Shown here: positions 5,551 to 8,882 of the stretch, piece by piece | Numbering within the stretch: position 1 is the stretch's first letter | Layout of the letters: each line of letters opens with the position of its first letter | Made by a program: the position numbers and the translations under genes | The notes under the pieces: model-generated | The model's database searches: none | What the model was told of the DNA's origin: nothing | The model's input: the letters and a program-made list of their open reading frames with translations, nothing else | NCBI GenBank assembly: GCA_023460255.1 | Contig: JAEWQZ010000134.1 | Span: 1 to 8,882, forward strand | DNA length: 8,882 bases | Direction: 5' to 3' | Source of the DNA: Actinomycetes bacterium | GTDB lineage: Bacteria > Actinomycetota > Actinomycetes > Actinomycetales > Cellulomonadaceae

Positions 5551-6608
5551 GCCCCGGACCGGCGATCGCCGTCGGGCTCGCGCTCCTGGCCGCCAACGCG
5601 TTCTTCGTCGGCGCCGAGTTCGCCGTCGTGTCCGCCCGGCGCAGCGCGATCGAGCCGCTCGCCGCAGCGGGGTCGGCCCGTGCGCGGACCGTCCTGTGGG
5701 CGATGGAGCACGTGTCACTGATGCTCGCGTGCGCGCAGCTCGGCATCACCGTGGCGTCCGTCTCGCTCGGCGTCGTCGCCGAGCCCGCCCTGGCGCACCT
5801 CCTCGAGGGGCCGTTGGACGCGGTCGGCCTGCCGGCCGCCGCCGTGCACCCCGTGGCCGTCGCGATCGCCCTGGCCGTCGTGGTCTTCCTGCACGTGGTG
5901 CTCGGGGAGATGGTGCCGAAGAACCTCGCGGTGGCCGGCCCGGACCGTGCGGCGCTGTGGTTCGGTCCTCCGCTCGTCGTGGTGGCACGCGTGGTGCGGC
6001 CCGTGATCGTGGCCCTGAACTGGCTCGCGAACCACGTCGTGCGGCTGACCGGCGTCGAGCCGCGCGACGAGGTGGCGTCGGCCTTCACGGCGCAGGAGGT
6101 CCAGTCGATCGTCGCGCGCTCCCAGGAGGAGGGGCTCCTGCGCGACGAGCAGGGGCTCCTGGCAGGGGTCATCCAGTTCAGCGACCGCACGGCCGGCGAC
6201 GTCATGGTGCCGGTCGGCCGGCTCGTCTCCGTGCCGCAGGGGTGCACCGTCGAGGACGTCGAACGCTCGGTGGCCCGCACCGGCTTCTCGAGGTTCCCCG
6301 TCACGGGACCCGACGACGCGCCGGTGGGGTACCTGCACGTCAAGGACGTCCTGTACGCCGGGCCGGACGAGCGGGACGCGACGGTGCCGGGCTGGCGGGT
6401 GCGCCCCCTCGCCGAGGTCCGCCCGGACGACGAGGTGGAGGAGGCGCTCGCGGCCATGCAGCGCAGCGGGGCCCACCTCGCGCGAGTGGTCGCGCCGGAC
6501 GACGGCGGGCTGCCGGGCGGGGTGCTCGGCGTGGTCTTCCTGGAGGACATCCTGGAGGAGCTCGTGGGGGAGGTGCGCGACGCGATGCAGCGGCGTCCGT
6601 CGAGCTGA
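5547..6608 (+). CDS. Short CNNM (DUF21)/CBS membrane protein lacking the CorC domain
   Basis: A 353-residue paralogue of the upstream protein, translated from a GTG that overlaps the upstream stop (GTGA); AGGGTG about 7 nt before it serves as ribosome binding site. The DUF21 domain (about 1-170) carries GAEFAVVSARR (22-32), ACAQLGITVASVSLG (61-75) and GEMVPKNLAV (120-129). The CBS pair spans about 215-345. The protein then stops after only about 13 residues, so the C-terminal CorC/HlyC domain of its partner is missing. In the second CBS motif, VFLEDILEELVG has Phe (F331) where the partner has the ATP-contacting Thr, while the Asp (D334) is kept. Long-plus-short CNNM gene pairs are known in other actinobacteria (from memory, Mycobacterium tuberculosis Rv1842c/Rv1841c), so the shortness is probably ancestral rather than a truncation. 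CNNM proteins work as dimers, so a heterodimer with the partner is a reasonable inference. Confidence 0.9.
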   Translation: MSPGPAIAVGLALLAANAFFVGAEFAVVSARRSAIEPLAAAGSARARTVLWAMEHVSLMLACAQLGITVASVSLGVVAEPALAHLLEGPLDAVGLPAAAVHPVAVAIALAVVVFLHVVLGEMVPKNLAVAGPDRAALWFGPPLVVVARVVRPVIVALNWLANHVVRLTGVEPRDEVASAFTAQEVQSIVARSQEEGLLRDEQGLLAGVIQFSDRTAGDVMVPVGRLVSVPQGCTVEDVERSVARTGFSRFPVTGPDDAPVGYLHVKDVLYAGPDERDATVPGWRVRPLAEVRPDDEVEEALAAMQRSGAHLARVVAPDDGGLPGGVLGVVFLEDILEELVGEVRDAMQRRPSS

Positions 6609-6686
6609 ACCGCCCTGAACAACCGGTGAAGCGGGCATGAACAACGCTCGTGTGACCATCCTCTCGCTGGGAGGTACCGGAGAGCC

Positions 6687-6715
6687 TTGGTTCACCCCGC
6701 GGCACCCGTTACTGT
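6687..6715 (+). promoter_or_regulatory. Housekeeping-type promoter for the D,D-carboxypeptidase gene
   Basis: TTGGTT (6687-6692) and TACTGT (6710-6715) are separated by exactly 17 nt, the best promoter-like pair in the window. Transcription would start near 6722, leaving a leader of roughly 84 nt before the GTG at 6806. The rest of the 197-nt gap (6609-6805) shows no clear terminator after the CNNM operon. Confidence 0.6.
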
Positions 6716-6742
6716 TCCGTTACCACCTTGACCGGGTCCTTG

Positions 6743-6756
6743 GGCACGCACGTGCC
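6743..6756 (+). other. Small hairpin in the carboxypeptidase mRNA leader
   Basis: GGCAC (6743-6747) and GTGCC (6752-6756) form a 5-bp stem with a 4-nt loop inside the predicted 5' leader. ACCGGG occurs on both sides, near 6731 and 6761. I looked for the c-di-AMP (ydaO) riboswitch, which often precedes actinobacterial wall-hydrolase genes, and did not see it. The hairpin may have no function. Confidence 0.25.
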
Positions 6757-6805
6757 GACGACCGGGCGGGGGTGGCTGCAGGTGCTCGGAGAACACGGAG
6801 GTCTT

Positions 6806-7639
6806 GTGGAGTCTGGCCGGTCGCGGACACCGTCCTCGGCGACCTCTCGCCGCGAGATGCGTGCCTCCCGGGGCGGCACCACCGGCTCCGTGCCCGCGTT
6901 GCCGGGCCCGTCCACCCGCCCGTCCGCGGGCCCCCGCGGCTCCTGGGTCGCACGGGTCGCCGTGCTCGCCGCGCTCGGCGCTGCCACCATCGTCGTGCCG
7001 GTGCAGGACGAGCTGAACGGCCGCGCCGAGGCCGTCGAGGCCGCCTCGGACCTCGTGGGCTACCCGACGGCGTTCGAGGTGCTCTCCGGTGGGCCCGTCG
7101 TCGACACGCCGACGTCCCTCCTCGCAGCGATGCCGGGGACCGTGCGGGTGAACGACACGGCCAGCCGCGCGCTCGACCGGTCGCCGCTGCCGGACTGCGA
7201 CGGCGTGCCCGTCGACAACGTCGTGAACGGCCAGATCGCCGCCGCGGACCTGTGCGTCCTGTGGGACCCGAACCACATGCTCCGGGCCGACGCCGCCGTC
7301 GCGCTCGCCGAGCTCAACCTGACCTTCCGGGCCGCGTTCGACCGCAACCTGTGCCTGACGGACTCCTACCGCACCCTCGCCGACCAGCGCCGACTGGCCC
7401 GGACGAAGGGCTGGCTCGCCGCCCCTCCGGGGGTGTCCAACCACGGGTGGGGCCTGGCCGTCGACCTGTGCCACTCCGAGACGCAGAACCGCTCGGTGAT
7501 GTCCTGGCTCGAGGACAACGGCGCCGTGTACGGGTGGCACAACCCGCCGTGGGCGCGTCGCGGGGGCTCGGGCCCCTACGAGCCCTGGCACTGGGAGTAC
7601 CTCCAGGGCACCGTCGAGATGGGCAGCAACTGGGACTGA
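6806..7639 (+). CDS. Membrane-anchored D-alanyl-D-alanine carboxypeptidase, VanY type (peptidase M15B)
   Basis: A 277-residue zinc peptidase expected to remove the terminal D-Ala from peptidoglycan stem peptides outside the membrane. A cytoplasmic N-terminus rich in Ser, Thr, Arg and Pro (1-45) precedes one transmembrane segment at about 46-65, with no signal-peptidase or lipobox site seen, so it is likely a signal anchor. The catalytic domain (about 150-270) holds DSYRT (R189), the metal motif SNHGWGLAVDL (211-221, with H213 and D220) and EPWHWE, supplying the probable general base E259 and third zinc ligand H262. These match the S-x-H-x-x-G-x-A-x-D and E-x-x-H motifs of M15 enzymes. Four cysteines (131, 150, 183, 222) lie outside the membrane and could form disulfides. 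Start: GGAGG (6797-6801) is 4 nt before the GTG; an in-frame ATG at 6857 and a TTG at 6728 are less likely. Nothing beside it suggests a vancomycin-resistance cluster, so routine wall maturation is the likelier role. Confidence 0.87.
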   Translation: MESGRSRTPSSATSRREMRASRGGTTGSVPALPGPSTRPSAGPRGSWVARVAVLAALGAATIVVPVQDELNGRAEAVEAASDLVGYPTAFEVLSGGPVVDTPTSLLAAMPGTVRVNDTASRALDRSPLPDCDGVPVDNVVNGQIAAADLCVLWDPNHMLRADAAVALAELNLTFRAAFDRNLCLTDSYRTLADQRRLARTKGWLAAPPGVSNHGWGLAVDLCHSETQNRSVMSWLEDNGAVYGWHNPPWARRGGSGPYEPWHWEYLQGTVEMGSNWD

Positions 7640-7732
7640 GTGCCCGGGCGCACCGTGCCTGAGCGTCCGCGGGCAGGCCTGAGCCTCCGCGGGTAGGGCG
7701 GCCCGTGGGCGGACGCCCGGGGCCTTCCGCCC
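7640..7732. terminator. Convergent terminator region between the carboxypeptidase and epimerase genes
   Basis: The two flanking genes converge on this 93-nt gap, so both must terminate here. GCGTCCGC (7663-7670) is exactly complementary to GCGGACGC (7709-7716), and the pairing extends past a bulge by GGGC (7671-7674) with GCCC (7701-7704). A smaller hairpin, GGGC (7707-7710) with GCCC (7715-7718), competes with it. No T-run is present on either strand. Probably a bidirectional terminator. Confidence 0.5.
7657..7696. repeat. Two tandem 20-bp direct repeats
   Basis: GCCTGAGCGTCCGCGGGCAG (7657-7676) is followed with no gap by a second copy (7677-7696) that matches at 18 of 20 positions, the changes being G to C at position 9 and C to T at position 18. 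The first copy supplies one arm of the dyad in this gap. It may be a local duplication of terminator sequence or a small intergenic repeat family. Confidence 0.75.
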
Positions 7733-8686
7733 TCAGAGGAGGGTCGCGCCCCAGGTGACCTCGTGCGACCCGCCGGGGGCCAGCACCACGAGGCGGTCCC
7801 CGGTGCGGAAGGCGTCGGCGATGCAGCTCATCGGCTCGGCCGCGAGGCCCGCACGCCGGTACGCGACAGCGTCGATGTGGTCGCCGCTGCACACCTGCCA
7901 GCAGTCCATCGAGCCGTCCATCCAGACGGCGGCCGTGCGGCCGTCGGCACCCGTCAGGCGAGCCCACGACAGCCCCGCCTCGTCGCGCAGGACGTCGACG
8001 TAGGCGTCGTCGAGGTCGAGGCCCCGCGCGGTGCGCGGCCGGCGCAGGTCGTACTCGCCGGACGCCGGCTCGGTGCCCACGGGCAGCAGCCGCTCGTCGA
8101 CGAGCACCCGCGTCGCGGCGTCCAGCTGGACCGTGCAGTCGTCCAGGCTGCCGGCCCCGGGCGACAGCCACGGGTGGAACCCCACGCCGTAGGGGGCGGG
8201 CGTCGAGCCGAGGTTCGTCGCCGTGGCGCGCACGTGCAGGCCGGCCTCGCCGAGCCGGTACGTGACGCTCAGCAGGAGGTCGAACGGGTAGCCGCCGCTG
8301 GGAGCCAGCCGCAGCTCCAGCGTCACCGCCGCGCCGCTCCGGTGATCCGCGTCGTCCACCGTCACCACGTTCCACCGCTGCCACATCACGAGGCCGTGCA
8401 GGGCGGTGCCGGTCTTGGGTTCGCTGAGGTCCACCTGGTAGGTGACGCCCTCGAACGTGTACGACCCGTCCCGGAGGCGGTTGGGCCACGGCGCGAGCAG
8501 CGCGCCGTGGCCCGCGGGGGCGACCTCGTCGGCGTCGTAGGGCGTGAACACGTCCCGGCCGCCGACGGCGTAGCGGCGTACCTTCGCCCCGATGTCGGTG
8601 ACGGTGGCCTCGTGGTCGCCGGCGGCGATGGTCAGCTGGTGGCCGGACAGAGGTGCGGCGGCGTCGCCGGAGGGCTGCGTGATCAC
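7733..8686 (-). CDS. Aldose 1-epimerase (mutarotase) family protein
   Basis: A 317-residue cytoplasmic enzyme of the galactose-mutarotase fold, which interconverts the alpha and beta anomers of hexoses. Family motifs appear in order: APWPNRLRDG (65-74) with the N-R pair, TALHGL (94-99) with H97, GFHPWL (169-174) with H171 as probable catalytic acid, and AAEPMSCIADAF (282-293) with E284 as probable catalytic base. No signal peptide is present. Length is normal for the family. The GTG at 8686 has no Shine-Dalgarno, but TAGCCT lies 6 nt upstream, consistent with a leaderless message. The upstream partial gene ends 26 nt before it on the same strand, so co-transcription is also possible. No sugar operon is visible in the window, and the hexose used cannot be told; the motif style is closer to the YihR/YphB group than to classical GalM, so I do not assign galM. 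Confidence 0.9.
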   Translation of the reverse strand: MITQPSGDAAAPLSGHQLTIAAGDHEATVTDIGAKVRRYAVGGRDVFTPYDADEVAPAGHGALLAPWPNRLRDGSYTFEGVTYQVDLSEPKTGTALHGLVMWQRWNVVTVDDADHRSGAAVTLELRLAPSGGYPFDLLLSVTYRLGEAGLHVRATATNLGSTPAPYGVGFHPWLSPGAGSLDDCTVQLDAATRVLVDERLLPVGTEPASGEYDLRRPRTARGLDLDDAYVDVLRDEAGLSWARLTGADGRTAAVWMDGSMDCWQVCSGDHIDAVAYRRAGLAAEPMSCIADAFRTGDRLVVLAPGGSHEVTWGATLL

Positions 8687-8692
8687 CCCGGA

Positions 8693-8698
8693 AGGCTA
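8693..8698 (-). promoter_or_regulatory. Putative -10 box for a leaderless epimerase transcript
   Basis: TAGCCT on the minus strand fits TANNNT and ends 6 nt before the GTG at 8686. This is the same spacing and nearly the same box as upstream of kgd. No -35 hexamer is recognisable 17-18 nt further upstream. Inferred from pattern. Confidence 0.4.
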
Positions 8699-8706
8699 GT
8701 GCCCGT

Positions 8707-8724
8707 GCGGGCTCATCCGCCCGC
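8707..8724. other. 6-bp hairpin spanning the stop codon of the right-edge gene
   Basis: GCGGGC (8707-8712) and GCCCGC (8719-8724) enclose a 6-nt loop that contains most of the TGA stop codon of the partial gene. It is short and has no T-run, and lies just upstream of the epimerase -10 candidate. It could be a weak terminator or chance in GC-rich DNA. Confidence 0.25.
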
Positions 8725-8882
8725 GATCCGCTCCGCGAGCCGCTCCATCTCGTCGGCGAGGGCCCGCAGCCCGCTCCCGACGGCGGAGGGGACCTCGTCG
8801 GCGAGTCGCTCCAGCTCCGCCCGGGCGTCGGCCAGCTCAGCCTCGGCGGTCTCGAGGGCGGCCTCGGCCTGCGCACCGGGGG
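8713..8882 (-). CDS. C-terminal end of an unidentified coiled-coil protein, cut by window edge
   Basis: The last 55 codons of a minus-strand gene that enters from the right edge and ends at TGA 8713-8715. The visible residues are dominated by Ala, Glu, Leu, Asp and Arg in a heptad-like pattern (ETAEAELADARAELERLADE, then RALADEMERLAERIAGG), predicting two amphipathic helices or a coiled coil broken at VPSAVGSG. That composition supports a genuine coding frame here, in contrast to the proline/arginine-rich overlapping frame on the same strand. Too little is present to name a family. It ends 26 nt before the epimerase start. Confidence 0.6.
   Translation of the reverse strand, partial: PGAQAEAALETAEAELADARAELERLADEVPSAVGSGLRALADEMERLAERIAGG

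Noticed and set aside
6661..6684. CTCTC/GAGAG hairpin as terminator of the CNNM operon
   Set aside because: Only 5 bp with a 14-nt loop, and it sits directly upstream of the -35 box. Too weak to call.
6609..6805. c-di-AMP (ydaO-type) riboswitch before the carboxypeptidase gene
   Set aside because: Looked for because the class often precedes actinobacterial wall hydrolases, but I could not recognise its conserved core in the leader.
6806..7639. Vancomycin-resistance (vanY) cluster
   Set aside because: No vanH, vanA/B, vanX or vanRS partners adjoin it. The two-component genes in the window are separated from it by the CNNM operon and are oriented away from it.
6637..7662. 341-codon plus-strand frame starting MNNARVTILSLGG
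   Set aside because: The ATG is preceded by a G-rich stretch, but past the first 20 residues the frame turns Arg-rich and runs out of frame through the VanY-type gene. The predicted promoter also lies inside it.
7314..8876. 520-codon open frame on the minus strand across the epimerase and the end of the carboxypeptidase gene
   Set aside because: The sequence is Arg/Pro/Gly-rich with no motifs, while the epimerase and carboxypeptidase frames both carry ordered catalytic motifs.

Overview
The window is very GC-rich DNA with G/C-biased third codon positions and frequent GTG starts. It looks like chromosome from a high-GC actinobacterium, possibly Cellulomonas-like; the genus is a guess from protein style only. 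I see no RNA genes, insertion sequences, CRISPR arrays or phage genes. The content is ordinary chromosomal housekeeping and envelope genes, and I found no clearly new multi-gene system.

Layout from left to right. (1) On the minus strand at the left edge is the N-terminus of the multifunctional 2-oxoglutarate decarboxylase/dehydrogenase (Kgd/OdhA type), cut by the window end. (2) Positions 297-445 are intergenic and hold two strong hairpins, probably the terminator of the next operon, plus the putative kgd promoter. (3) A minus-strand cluster, read right to left: OmpR-type response regulator (4089-3364), HAMP histidine kinase with almost no extracytoplasmic loop (3360-2269), ABC-2 exporter ATPase (2226-1261) and ABC-2 permease (1264-446). 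The regulator and kinase are 3 nt apart, and the ATPase and permease overlap by 4 nt. The exporter pair also has its own candidate promoter inside the cluster. (4) A divergent intergenic region (4090-4254) carries a -10-like box, a short palindrome and a possible 39-codon leader ORF. (5) On the plus strand are two overlapping CNNM/DUF21-CBS membrane proteins (4255-5550 and 5547-6608), probable divalent cation (Mg2+) transporters. The first is full length and the second lacks the C-terminal CorC domain. (6) A well-formed promoter at 6687-6715 precedes a membrane-anchored VanY-type M15B D,D-carboxypeptidase (6806-7639, plus). (7) A convergent gap (7640-7732) contains two tandem 20-bp repeats and a dyad. 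(8) On the minus strand are an aldose 1-epimerase-like protein (8686-7733) and, at the right edge, the C-terminal coiled coil of an unidentified protein (8882-8713).

How the genes may work together: the two-component system probably controls the ABC exporter beside it, a common arrangement for envelope-stress or antibiotic-response modules. The CNNM pair probably acts in cation homeostasis. The carboxypeptidase trims peptidoglycan stems. The epimerase interconverts sugar anomers. A TAGNNT box 6-7 nt upstream of the start codon recurs at kgd, the ABC ATPase and the epimerase, which suggests leaderless transcripts at three of the loci.
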